Source: Bromus sterilis | Lineage: Eukaryota > Streptophyta > Magnoliopsida > Poales > Poaceae | NCBI GenBank assembly: GCA_950022295.1 | Contig: OX465601.1 | Location: 73,913,501 to 73,977,500 of the forward strand | DNA length: 64,000 nucleotides | Reading direction: 5' to 3' | Shown: piece by piece, positions 21,490 through 32,991 of the stretch | Layout of the letters: each line of letters opens with the position of its first letter | How positions within the stretch are numbered: the stretch's first letter is position 1 | Translations under genes and position numbers: made by a program | The notes under the pieces: generated by a model | Told to the model about the DNA's origin: nothing | The model's input: only the letters and a program-made list of their open reading frames with translations | Databases searched by the model: none

Positions 21490-24400
21490 AGCATCTAACC
21501 CCCAGGCTCCATCTTCTCCTTAATAAGGGCACCTAGATAACGACCGTTCTCTTCACAAACTCGCTCCACTACTCGATGCGCAGGCTCATCGACCGCCGAG
21601 TAATGTTCGTCCATCGGGTAATCCCTACCACCTGGAGGACCCCTCACCACTTGAGCAAAATCAGCTCCCGTCCAATGACTATGGACCAAGCCCAAGGCAG
21701 CGCGGGCTCCAGCATGAATCTGGTGATTCATCACGCGACACAGCTCTGCATGCTGAGAAAATACGCGGCAAAGCGTCTCAAAGGACGATGGCACCACCTG
21801 CAGCGGATAAAACTCAGCGTGGATCCCGCCGAGAACCTGTTGACAGTACCGCAGAGCAGCCGGGACCCGCTCAACTCGAAGACGAAGCACAGCAAATGCT
21901 CGAGCACGAGCCCCATGTGCCTAGAAAGGATTGCTCGCCTGCACATCAGGATCATCCAGCCGAGACAGCTCCGACTGGATGGCCTTCTCTTCATCCCGGG
22001 ATCGCCCCGCCAGCACTTCGAAAATTAGAATCAAAATCAAATACAACGACAGGAAAGCTACTAAATACAGTCGAGCAATCGAGCAGCAGCAAGACTCACC
22101 TCGCAGGAGGTCAGACAACTTCACCACCCACGAAGCAAGACTATCCAGCACGGCCTCAGCACGCTCGCGTTTGGAACGATGGACTGCCGCAGCCCCCTTC
22201 AAGCGAACAACCTCCCGCTCATCGTCTCTCAGCCTCAAGCACACGGACTCATACGCGCCCTCGCGAGCGTCCTCCTTCAAAGAACTCCAAGACCGAAGCA
22301 CGCCCGGGGCGGCCTACCGCAAAACGAACAAAAAGAAAGGACAATCAAGCACAACAACAGGAACGGCCAAGAAATTATTCCAATCAAGGTAGCACAGATT
22401 CACCACCACAAAGGAGGCATATTACAACCAGAAAGTTTCAGACGACACGACATGGCTACGATCCCCCCCTTGCCCTGTAGAGGAGGGATACTGAGCATCC
22501 ACAACTTCCTGCAGGCGACGAGCCAGAATAGTGGCTCGCGCGCTCTGCTCGTTAGTATAAACAGGGACAGTCTCAACCAGAGAGTCATCAATGGAAACTC
22601 CGTGCCCCATAAGAACAACAAGGGACGTGGAAAGACCACTCACCACGCTCTCCCCAACTAGCTCCTCCAAGAGATCCCCGCCATTACCAAATGAAGCAAC
22701 GCGGGCGTCCAGACCAGCAGGTACCTTCGTGCCCTCCGACATGAGGTGTTCATGAACAAGACCCACAAGAGTGGAAGCCCGAGCACAGACCCCCTTGGCA
22801 ATATCAACAGCGGCCGACATGGCATCCACGGCCCCTCGGAGAATTCCAGACCCCGATGCAACCACTTCCGCCGCACTCGCACCCGTAGAGGCTACACCAG
22901 GCAACAAAAATCACTACGGGAAGATAAAAAGACAGAAGAACCCAGCAACGGAACGACGACTTACACACAAGCGAGTCCGCCAAAACCCGAAGACGCTCGC
23001 ACTCGACTGCCTCCGCCTACACAAGCGCGTCCTCAGCCCGACGCAGGCGCACCAGCTCCTCGTGCTGATCGTGCGGCTCCTTCTCCTTGGAAGCCAAAGC
23101 GGCCTTAAGGTTTTAAATCGTTCTCTCTGCCTTCTCGGCCTGCTTCTCGGCAGTTTGACGATGGTCTGAAAAACAAGACAATACTCAGAACGGAAGACCC
23201 AGCAGTTCAAGCACGGCAACACATGAAGAAAAACTCACTACTCATGGCAGACAATGCATCCTGGGTAGAATTGTGGGCCTGCTACCACCGCTCAGCTTCA
23301 ACCACCAGACGCTCATAGTGCTAGAACACCGGCTACTCGAAGAAATCAAAAATTAAGGACAGAACCAAAGCAAGACTACAACCAATCGCAAGCGCTTGCT
23401 TGCAGCCTCGGGGGCTACTCCCATCGGGAGCACTAGCCGTGCTCCCAATGACGACACAAAGAAAAACAGAGCCAAGGCAAGACTACAAGCAACCGCAAGC
23501 ACTTGCTTGCAGCCTCGGGGGCTACTCCCATCGGGAGCACTGTCGTGCCCCCGATGACAAAAACTACACAAGAAAACAGGAAACAAACTCACCATCCCAG
23601 CTATGCGGTCAAAAAAGCGGACTTTGTCTTCCGCACCAAGATCAAGACGTCCCAAGAAAGGACGATCTGGAGCAGCAGGCTCGGCATCAGGAGCAACAAC
23701 ACCAGACGACACAGGTGGAGCAGCAGCAGGAATCACACCCGCAGCCGGGAGAGCAGGAATCACCGACGGTACGGGCTGACCAACAACAGCCGAAGAATCC
23801 CCAGTATGCTTGACGGCTGCTCCAGAGTCAGCCGACTGCAGGTCGACAGCAGCCGCACTGGTGGAAGAAGCAGCCGGAGCAGTCGCAGAGCTACAAGATA
23901 AACGCCATCAGGAAAAAGAGTAGAGGAACAAACAGCACTAGCAAAGTGAAGCATATGCTTACCCTCCACACGAAGAGCGATCACACAACAACCTCCCAAA
24001 CCTAGGCCTTTTGCACGCAGCAACGGGAGGAGACGGCTCAGCAGACGATCGAGACAGCGGGACAGCACCACTCATCGCGTCAAGATCCTTGGCGCCTGAA
24101 GGCCGCGATCGCTTGACACGAAAGGGAGCTGATTCCTCACTATCTCCAGTCCCCGGCAGCTCAACCCCCGTGGACTCGTCAGCACCAGTGGCACCCGCGA
24201 GCACGCTGGCACCAGCACTCGGAGCGGCATCGTCAGCGATAGCATCTGGCTCTTCGCGAATATCAGCATCCTTCGGCTGCGGAGGATTGCACAACACAAG
24301 AACATGATCCTGCAAATCAAATAGCATCATCAGCAAGCAGTCAAGCAAACATCTCAACCAGACGAGAAACTCAAAAACGCAAACCTGCTGCAGCGCGTGG

Positions 24401-25290
24401 TCAGCAGAGTAAGGAAGGACGAAACCCATCTCGGCAACGCTCGAGCACTTGGTCACATACTGGATCCGGGCCAAGATACCATCGGCATTAAGTTCCTCGC
24501 GGGCGCATCTCGTTGAGTCCTCGATTCCCTCATATTGCCACATGGGACGAACTCGATGCTGCAATGGTTGAACGCGCCTCCCAATAAACACAGCGATGAG
24601 CTGCCCACCGGTCAAGTTGTCCTTCACTAGAGCAACCCTCTCCAAGAATGGAGCCACTTCATATGACTCTTTCGCAGACAAAGAATGGGACCATGAAGCC
24701 TGCTTGATTACTCGCGCTTCAGAATTAAAGGGAGCAAGACCAAATCGCTGCCCAGCAACGTGCTGATCCTTCAGATAGAACCAACTTTTCCGCCAAGCAC
24801 TGACGGAGTCAAGCATCTCCAAATCAAAGTACGATTTGGAGTCCCTAATGGATATACCCACCTACCCCACAGCATACTCAGAGTTCGTCCTCTTTATACA
24901 AAAGAGGTTCTTCTAGAGCCCCCAATGGGGATAGATCCCCAACAAGGCCTCACAAAGGGTAATAAAGCAAGCAATGTGCAAAATTCCATTGGGAGTCAAA
25001 TTATGCAGCGGAAGCCGATAGGTATACAGCAAACCACGAACAAAAGGGTGAATCGGAAGGGCAAACCCGCGAGGGAAGAAAGCCTGAAAGAACACCCGCT
25101 CATCTGCCGTCGGAGCGGGAACAGGTTCATCCCCCGGAATCCGCACGGCGTCTCCAGCCACCAAGCCATCAGCAATCAGCGAGCCGAGATCTGCAGCCCC
25201 AAAAGTCGAGCGCTCCCACTTGCCAGATATCTTGGCTGATTTCGGAGCGGCACGGGAGCGCGTTGTCATCAATCCCGCAGCAAGCAGCAA
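21490..25290 (-). pseudogene. Spliced antisense gene inside element C (Transposase_28-like), decayed
   Basis: On the strand opposite to gag, frames 25,290-24,913 and 24,861-24,385 encode the block HNLTPNGILHIACFITLCEALLGIYPHWGL and a following WFYLKD / QRFGLAPFN region. These are typical of the plant 'putative gypsy type transposon' family (Pfam PF04195). Downstream exons encode Glu/Lys/Ala-rich, coiled-coil-like segments (about 23,170-22,920 and 22,290-22,080). GT-AG introns can be read at 24384-24310, 23960-23892 and about 23,240-23,170, with further donors near 23,590 and 22,970. In-frame TAG codons replace Trp just after 24,913. Such antisense ORFs are known in Tat-lineage retrotransposons; their function is not established. 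Exon limits at the 3' end are not resolved. Confidence 0.6.
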
Positions 25291-25748
25291 AAGGAGGAAG
25301 GAGAAGGCTTAAGAACAGGGGAAATCTAGAAGCGAGAGGAGAAGGCAATGGCTGGTTAAAACCTAAAATTTACCCAGCCGCTCGGTATTTAACCACCAGC
25401 CAAGAGAGCAGGGGCATCGTTCAATCCCAGCATCCAGTAAACGTGGCACGATCCCACGGCAGGCAAAAACATGGAAAACCCAATCGGCGCAGTAACGGCA
25501 CCGCCCACTACGCGCGCAAAAAGAGGACAATCATCACACGAAGCGAAAATTTCGGCGGGCCAGCGCCAAGTCATTTCCTTTGACAGACTACAATGGTCAA
25601 AGATACCAGAAAAGCCAAGCCAGCGTCACCTCCACACAAGGCGTATCGAGTACGTTTCCCAGCCTCAGAATTTCAACCTTTTAAATCTTTTTCCGATGGG
25701 CAAAAAATTTTACTCCCATCGGGAGCATCTCCACGAGAGTCTCGGGTG

Positions 25749-25950
25749 CTCCCTCACCTAGAAGTAAAAACGTGCTCGAGTGATTACTCGCACCCATGAG
25801 AGTTTCGGGTGCTCCCTCACCTAGAAGTAAAAACGTGGTCGAGTGATTACTCGCACCCATGAGAGTTTCGGGTGCTCCCTCACCTAGAAGTAAAAACGTG
25901 CTCGAGTGATTACTCGCACACATGAGAGTTTCGGGTGCTCCCTCACCATG
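25749..25950 (+). repeat. 63-bp tandem array, four copies
   Basis: CTCCCTCACC recurs at 25749, 25812, 25875 and 25938. Units share CTCGAGTGATTACTCGCACC and differ at a few positions. A partial fifth unit with diverged sequence continues to about 26,060. The array lies between the antisense gene's start and the 3' LTR, so it could contain the promoter of the antisense gene (inference). Confidence 0.85.
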
Positions 25951-26707
25951 ACACAAGATGGGCAGACCTGCACTCGCCAGATCGAGCGGTCCCGGAGTAT
26001 CGGGTGCTCCCTCACCCCGAGAGCAAAAGCGATACTCGAGTGATTACTCGCAAACTCTACGTACTCGAACACTCGACGACCTCCCGAGCAAATACTCCTC
26101 TACATTACTCCTCGCCCGAGCACTCGGCAAAGCTCCGCGAGTGACCGCTAAAACAGCTCACTTGATTGTTTATTCCAAGTGGGTGCATTATCTACTAGGC
26201 TCCGCGCCTCAATAAAAATACATATTCCTGTAACACGATACACTGTACCCAGATGCCACGCAAGCTTAGCGTGTAGGTAAGACCCCGCTGCGCAGATCGG
26301 CCGGGCTGGGACTTGCCGCAAAGCGATTTCACTGCCAACCTTTTCCATGCGCTTGCATGATAGAAAAAGTCGGGCGGACGCGCCTAGGCTACGAACTTTA
26401 CTGGCGGTAATTGATCACTGTAAGACCTGCAGCAGCATGACTTTTGCTCGACACCAGTGTTCCAAGCTCATGTCGAGGGACATGGGTTTCATTTGGCTAC
26501 TGCGGTATTTGCCACTAGTGCAATTCACCAAGGCTCGACCAGTCGACTCCTTGGGCCCTTTCAGCTTAGCATCCCTCGAAACAGGTTTTTTCATGGCCCC
26601 AGACTGCCAGCGACCCGCGGTTAAACCGTGCATACATCAAAAACGATGCAAGAATGGACTCAAGTCCCCGCGCGCCTCTTCGAGTCCCCCAGGCACTCGG
26701 GGGCTAC

Positions 26708-27153
26708 TGACGAGGGGGTGACCCCACGACTCCGATGGATGAGCCTACCCGGTGTACCCGAAGACAGGAGGCCCACAATATGCCGCCTGGGCCCAGCCTT
26801 GGCCCACTAGTGGCACCGACGTAGGAGTCCGTGACTCATAAGGAAGGTGCAAACTTGCCGTACGGAAAGAGATCAGGATTAGGAAACCTCATCTGTAATC
26901 CTAGACGGACTCCCCGAGACCTAGCCTAGTATATAAAGGCTAGGAGGGGAGACGTCGAGATCATCCAATACACAATCTGTAACCCTAGCCTTGTGCGCAC
27001 TAGCCTTGGCTTCCCTGTAATCGCTATCTCCAATCAATAACATTGAGCAGCAACGTATCGTCCTGTTAGCCGACGAGCTATCGTCCAACCTGTGCCTCTC
27101 ATGACTAACCCAGGGTCCCTGACCATGGGATTTTCCGGGGTACATCCCCGTCA
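26708..27153 (+). repeat. 3' LTR of element C
   Basis: The LTR is 446 bp and matches 16948-17393. It is preceded by the purine-rich tract ending GGGGGCTAC and followed by the AGGGG target duplication at 27154-27158. Confidence 0.9.
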
Positions 27154-27158
27154 AGGGG

Positions 27159-28021
27159 CATTACATCAACCAAAAGGCATACGTCTATAAGCACAAGTAC
27201 AAAAGGGACAAGTAAAAGTGGTCTTCTCTTGATCAGCAGTGTTAACATGAATTTGAGAGAAGTCAGAATAACCATCAAGATAACAAAAGTGAGTATTTTT
27301 GGATAACCTTTCAAGCATTTGGTCGATGAACGGCAACGGGTAGTGGTCCTTCCTGGTTTCCTTGTTCAGCTTCCTGTAATCAATACACATTCTATACCCA
27401 ATAATAACTCTCTGATGTATTAGTTTATTCTTATCATTAGGAACCACAGTTGTTCCTCCTTTCTTTGGAACACAATGAACCGGGCTTACCCACTTACTAT
27501 CAGCTATAGGGTAGATAATACCTGCGGCTAGAAGCTTGAGAATCTCAGTTCTTACAACATCCATCATTTTCGGATTCAACCGTCATTGATGATCAACAAC
27601 TGGTTTAGCATCAGGTTCAAGGTTGATGGTATGTTGACAAATAGACGGACTAATCCCCTTAAGGTCATCAAGGGTATAGCCGATTGCACCTCGATGTTTA
27701 CGAAGTACTTCCAATAGACTCTCTTCTTCATACCCTGAAAGGTTAGAATTGATAATAACAGGATATACTTTCTTTTCATCTAAATAAGCATATTTGAGCG
27801 AATCGGGAAGAGGTTTAAGATCAAACACTGGATCTTCTTTTGGTTGTGACAAAATTCCCAAAGGCTCAACTGGAAGGTTGTGCTTTAGCATAGCAGGTTG
27901 TCTTAAGAATATTTCGTCCAGCTCATTCCTCTTCTGCATATGCAAATCATTCTCGTGGTCTTCCATATATTGCTGCAAAGGATCATTAGGAGGAATAGCA
28001 ATAGAAGCAATATCTTCGATA
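27159..28021 (-). pseudogene. Element A pol, first part: linker and RT N-half
   Basis: From 28,021 leftward, a linker (MQQYMEDHEN..., PVEPLGIL) leads into RT motifs: WVSPVHCVPKKGG, MCIDYRKLNKETRKDHYPLPFIDQMLERL and YRRMPFG, after which element C interrupts. A TGA replaces Arg at 27583-27585. The rest of the palm is at 16,942 and leftward. Confidence 0.85.
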
Positions 28022-28023
28022 AT

Positions 28024-28491
28024 TTAATCATTACTAGTAAAATCAGTACCACGAGGATGCTCAGAGAACTTTGAAAAGTTAAATTCATATGGCTCACAAT
28101 TCAATTCAACAGAAACTTTACCTTTCTTGCAATCTATTATGGCTCCACAGGTTCTGAGAAAAGGTCTACCGAAAACAATAGGACAAAAATTATCCCTTAC
28201 TGAACCAAGTACTAGAAAGTCGGTAGGATATTTTACCTTTCCGCATAAGACTTCAACGTCTCTCACAATTCCGATAGGAGAGATAGTTGATTTGTTTGCA
28301 AGATGAATAATAAAATCAACTTCTTCAAGTTCACAAGGTGAAATCTCACCCATGATCTCTTGATAAAATGAATACGGGATAGCACTAGGACTCGATCCCA
28401 AATCGCATAGCCCATAATAATTATGATCTCCTATTTTAACAGATACTACTGGAGTACCTGAAATTGGGCCTTTATTCTTGGCTGTGACAAG
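28024..28491 (-). pseudogene. Element A protease region
   Basis: GPISGTPVVSVKIGDHNYYGLCDLGSS... contains the retropepsin-like motif CDLGSSPSAIP and IVFGRPFLRT. The frame is continuous into the LTR of element 3 on the right, which is an artefact of the insertion. A stop at 28024-28026 separates it from RT; element B has Lys at this codon and its own stop two codons later, so neither stop looks programmed. Confidence 0.82.
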
Positions 28492-30136
28492 TGATGGCGC
28501 GAGGGTTGACGGGTGTAGTCTTCTCGCCCTTCGTTGGTGAGCCCCAAGTGGAAGGCGTGATGCAGCACAGCAGCAAATTTCCCTCGGTAAGGATACCAAG
28601 GTTTGTCTCCAGTAGGACTCCAGAGATGATAAGTAGGTGTCAGCGGCGCTACTGACGCGGACCTGCACACAGCCACAGATAACTTTGTTCCCAACAAAGT
28701 TGAGAGAGGTTGTCAGTCTCTCCGGTCTTGTTGTTTACAAAGGATAAAACGCAAGCGATAATAATAACAACTTGAAAGTAAATGCAGAAAATTAAATGTA
28801 GCGTGGAAACAATGATAAGGATATGGACCGGGATACGTGACGGTCGCTAGTGATGTCTCTCTCCCAAAAGACGATAAAATTGCTATGCGAGGTAAACATA
28901 TTAAAGAAAGGCAATTGACAGGATTATGAACGCACCACAATGCTAACTATGCTACAAAAGAAAGGAAGAGGTTCAAAAGCACAGGCAGTACGCCAAGGTA
29001 AGTAGACCGAAATCCATCTGCATCTACTACTAATCATCCACCTTGAGATATCTATCCAGAACATTTCGCTGGTATTAAGTTGCGAGCCCCACCCAAAGTG
29101 TAAACCCAAAGCAACAGACAGCTGCATTAAAAAGAACTCTGCGTAAAGTAAACAATCCTTGTAACCGCGGTTACAAGCACCATTTTTCCCCCTTGTGGCA
29201 ACAGCACATCCCCTAGACTCATGTTTCTGTCACTCAAGCATGTCATCGGGGGGCATGAACCCACAATCTAGCACAACGCTCCCTCTTGGAGTCACTACCT
29301 ACTACTTGGACAAAGCAATAAAAAGCAACGGGGAACATGCAAGAATTACTTAGGAACTAAAAATATAAGAGATAAAAACCAAATATATTACTCAATCACA
29401 ATCTGAACATAATCTCATAATCCATCAGATCCTATCAAACTCAACATAGCAAAAGCAGAAATATTACAAAGGTGCCTCGATCATGTTGGGCAGCTCACGA
29501 GGTCTAAACAATGAAGATCAAAGAGGGGAGGAGAACATCACATAGCTACTGATCACGGACCCATAGTCCAAGGAAAACTACTCACGAGACATCCGGGGAG
29601 CATCCATGGTGGAGAGGAGACTCCCGGAGGTCAATCCTCCCTCCGGCAGGGTGCCGGGAAGAGGTCTTCTGGTGCTCCCGATCTTCGGAAGCGCGGCGGC
29701 GGCGGAACAGAGGCGAGTTCGCGGAATAGGGTTCTCTTTTCAGGGTTTTCCCGTGACGGGGGATAAATAGGCGAAAGGGGGCATCCAGAGGTGGGCCAGG
29801 GGCCCCAGGCGCCCCCTGGCGCGGCCAGGGGTGGGGCCACGCCGGGTGGCCGCCTGGGCCCCCCTGGCTCCCCTCTGGCCCCTCCCGGGCTCTTCTCGAA
29901 GCTTCCGTCACGCTGATTTTTTATCTGAATTTCCCGAATTTTTCTGGCACTTTTTATATGGGGGAAAACTGAAGTAGAAAAACAGCAGAAAACAGGAACT
30001 GGCACTGGGGTGCACTGAGTTAATAGGTTAGTCCAAATATGATTATAAATGTATGAAAGTGTATCTAGATCATAGCAATATCACACAAAACATGCATGGA
30101 GCAAGCAGAAATTATAGATAGGTTTTGGACGTATCA
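28492..30136 (-). repeat. 3' LTR of element 3
   Basis: The LTR is 1645 bp. The GC hairpin at 29818-29843 has one CpG-to-CpA change in the right arm. It ends CCATCA next to ACAAG. Confidence 0.92.
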
Positions 30137-30152
30137 ACATCCCCAAGCTTAA
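30137..30152 (-). other. Polypurine tract of element 3
   Basis: On the minus strand, AAGCTTGGGGATGT directly precedes the TGATACG start of the 3' LTR, the position and composition expected for second-strand priming. Confidence 0.75.
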
Positions 30153-32248
30153 TTCCTTCTCGTCCTCGAGTAGGTAAATGATAACAACATAATTTCTGTG
30201 GTGACATGCTAGCAACCATATAAGAACTTTGAAAAGTAAAGCAATCAAGGTTAGAGATTCAATTCAAGTCATAACATGCAAGAGTCTATATTAGCATTGA
30301 AACAAGTAACAAAAGAACAATAGGTGCAAGAGCTCTCGCTGTCCGTGACTCGAATGTCTCCAAATGGTGTTTGCGTGCAAGAAGGGGGATAGGAAATACG
30401 AGAAAAAAGTATTTTTGTGTTTGAGAACTCAATATACTAAAGTTTCACACTTGGTCTTCTTTGGAATCTTATCTTGACTCGTCCCCAGACCACTAGCCAG
30501 GTACACGTCAATTTGATCCACTCCTTTTCGATATTTCGAGCACTCATGCAATGGATGAGCGTAAGCACGAGAGTTGACACTTAGGATGGCAAAGAGAGAA
30601 ATATGGTGGAGGAGGAAGACAAAAAGGATGATAAAGGCTCACATCAATGAGGACAATCATAGGCAAGAGATGCCAAATGATAGATATGATGTGAGGAGTA
30701 GGGATTGCCATGCAACGGATGCACATACGAGCTAGGAAGCTCTCTAATGGAACTAGTGGGGGTGCATCTAACTTGCTCGCTCATGAAGACCTAGAGCTCT
30801 TTTGAGGAAGCTCATCCCTGGAATATGCAAGCCAAGTTCTATAGTGTGAAGGTCCCCACGTAGCTATATGCATAATGATCATCTCTATGGAGTACAAGGA
30901 TATAAAAGGAGTACTAGTGTGGATCTCTCAAAAGGATAGTAGTGTTGCCCCTTTCTCTCTTTTTATTTCTTTTTCTCTTTTTTTCTATTTTTTAATTTTT
31001 TTGGTGGCCTCAATGGCTCTTTCTATTTAACTCTCATTTGTCCTCTTTGGGATCTTTTAATGTGTCCACTTTGGGATCTTTTCCTCACTTAAGGGCAACA
31101 CTCTATTTTACAAGAGGGTAAAGGAGATCTTTCACACTTTAAAAGGTACTCAAAACATAAAGAAGATGTAACTATCATGAAGTATGCAATGTATGTCGCT
31201 GCCAGTGTAGCAGGAACATGTATGACATGAAGATCAAGTCATGAAGAGGTGGATGTTGCACGACAATGTAACTCGGAAAGGCTATGGAAATGCCTTGATA
31301 GGTAGGTATGGTGGCTGTTTTGAGGAAAGATATAAGGAGGCTTATGATGACAGAGCGTATCATGCCAAGGGTTTGGAAGTACCGGCGAAGGTGGACACCA
31401 ACTCTCGGAGTGAGAAGAAGGCAATGCACGGCACGGGAAAGGCTAGCAAAATATGGGAAGGTGGAAGTGTCAACTCTCAATACTTACATTAGTCTGAAGA
31501 ACTCATGCACTTATTATCGGTAACTCTCAATCTAAAAAGGAGGTTCACAAAGAGACAAGTACCCCGAGGAGGAGTGTATGGGGGTTTGGTTATCCTTGCG
31601 CATCCTCGACTCATGGTACGTGAGTGTTCTCTAATATTCGACCCCTCAGAAGAGTAGTGATCCATCTAGTAGCTAGAGTTCTCAACTAGTTTTGTAGGTT
31701 TTGAAAATTAACACGGATTGCCCAAAAATACACCTATCACTAATAGGCAAGAGCTCTTGACACCAAAAGTTCAAACATTACTCACATCAATACCTCAAAA
31801 CTATTGCAAGCTACTACTAAAATTAAATAGCAACCTCAGTTACCTACTTTCAAGACAAGACACAACTCAGTGCAACAACCAACTCCCTAAACAAGATAAA
31901 CATGAAAACTAAAAAGAGTTCCAGCAAAAAACTAAAAAAAATCCAAGGCTCTTGCTAAAGACAAACTAAAACTAAGACTAAACATGGCAGTAGCTATGAA
32001 AAGATAAAGAGCACACAACAGCAAAAAGATAGGCATGAAAAATCCTATGATGTGTTCTAGATTTTGAAAGTGGAGCATGTTTCTCTCCCACACAAAGTAA
32101 GACAGGACCTAACTTGTTATGAACAGCAAGAAAAGCTAAAGAACAAAAATAAAACCTAAGAGCGAGACGCTCCAAGCATAGCACATAACGCCTGAAGTGA
32201 TAAAAATATAGTGAGACGAAGGACGAACTAATGATTGTTGATGGAGAA
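30153..32248. other. Non-coding 3' region of element 3
   Basis: About 2.1 kb without a credible gene, shared with elements 1 (1-1000) and 2 (5577-8422). Short ORFs in it differ between copies, which argues against coding. Confidence 0.65.
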
Positions 32249-32345
32249 GGGGATGCACGGGGGCATCCCCAAGCTTAGACACTTGAGTCTCCTTGAATAT
32301 TTATTTGGGATGCATGGGGGCATCCCCAAGCTTGAGCGCTTGACA
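32249..32345. repeat. 57-bp direct repeat with polypurine-like core (element 3)
   Basis: Copies start at 32249 and 32306. Both keep GCATCCCCAAGCTT, identical on this strand to the core of the true polypurine tract at 30,139-30,151. Confidence 0.75.
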
Positions 32346-32991
32346 CTCCTGGATCTTCTTTCATCATCTTCCATCGCACACTTGAAAACTCCCTTCATAC
32401 ACAACTCATCATAAGCTGATTAGAGAGGTTAGTACCCTTAATAAATAATTTTCCTCCACTGGATATCAATATATTCTTGAAGAGCTACTGTTTCTCAAGA
32501 GTTCCAAAAAGTTTTTGCAAAGAAAAAGCAAGCTTAAGGTTTGCAAAAGTAAGGAGAGACAAAACGTGGCAGAATCTATGAAAAACAGAACAGCAGATAG
32601 TAAAGAATTTTTTAGAGGTACTTCTGCAACTCAAATCAAAAAACTCAGAACATATGGAAGTTTCGTAATTTTATAGAGCATACTGTGTAAAAATTTCAGC
32701 TCAAAAATATGAACTGGGATTTTTCTGGAATGTTTCTGATCACGAGGACAGAATCTGTTTTCTGGACAGCATGTCACAACTTTTACTTCCCTTGCCGTAA
32801 GAGGCTATAACTTGGCACAAAGCTGAAAAATAAAGATACAATGATGTTCCTACAGTAGTAACAAACATCAAGACACCAAAAAATCAAAAATAAACCTAAT
32901 TCGTTGTGGGCTGCCTCCCAAAAGCGCTTCTTTAGAGCCATTAGCTAGGCTTAAAGATTATAAAAGATGCTCTCACAAGAGAATGAGAATT

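Larger units (their letters stand above)
16948..27153 (+). mobile_element. Element C: non-autonomous Gypsy element (probably Tat lineage) with antisense gene
   Basis: The element is 10.2 kb with two 446-bp LTRs, flanked by the target duplication AGGGG (16943-16947, 27154-27158). It contains a TGGCGCCGTCTGTGGGAA primer site, gag, a retropepsin-like ORF, a 69-bp tandem array, a spliced gene on the opposite strand (25,290-21,490), a 63-bp tandem array and a purine-rich tract (ACTCGGGGGCTAC) next to the 3' LTR. No RT, RNase H or integrase frame is present anywhere in it. Gag type, primer site and antisense ORF suggest the Tat/Retand/Grande group. Hand comparison of the two LTRs gives roughly 20 differences in 446 positions, so the insertion is moderately old. 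Confidence 0.85.

Noticed and set aside
20590..21498. 302-codon repeat protein over the 69-bp array, and Cys-rich frames opposite
   Set aside because: The frames are open because the unit length is divisible by 3 and contains no stop; both strands are open alike and no start or function is indicated.
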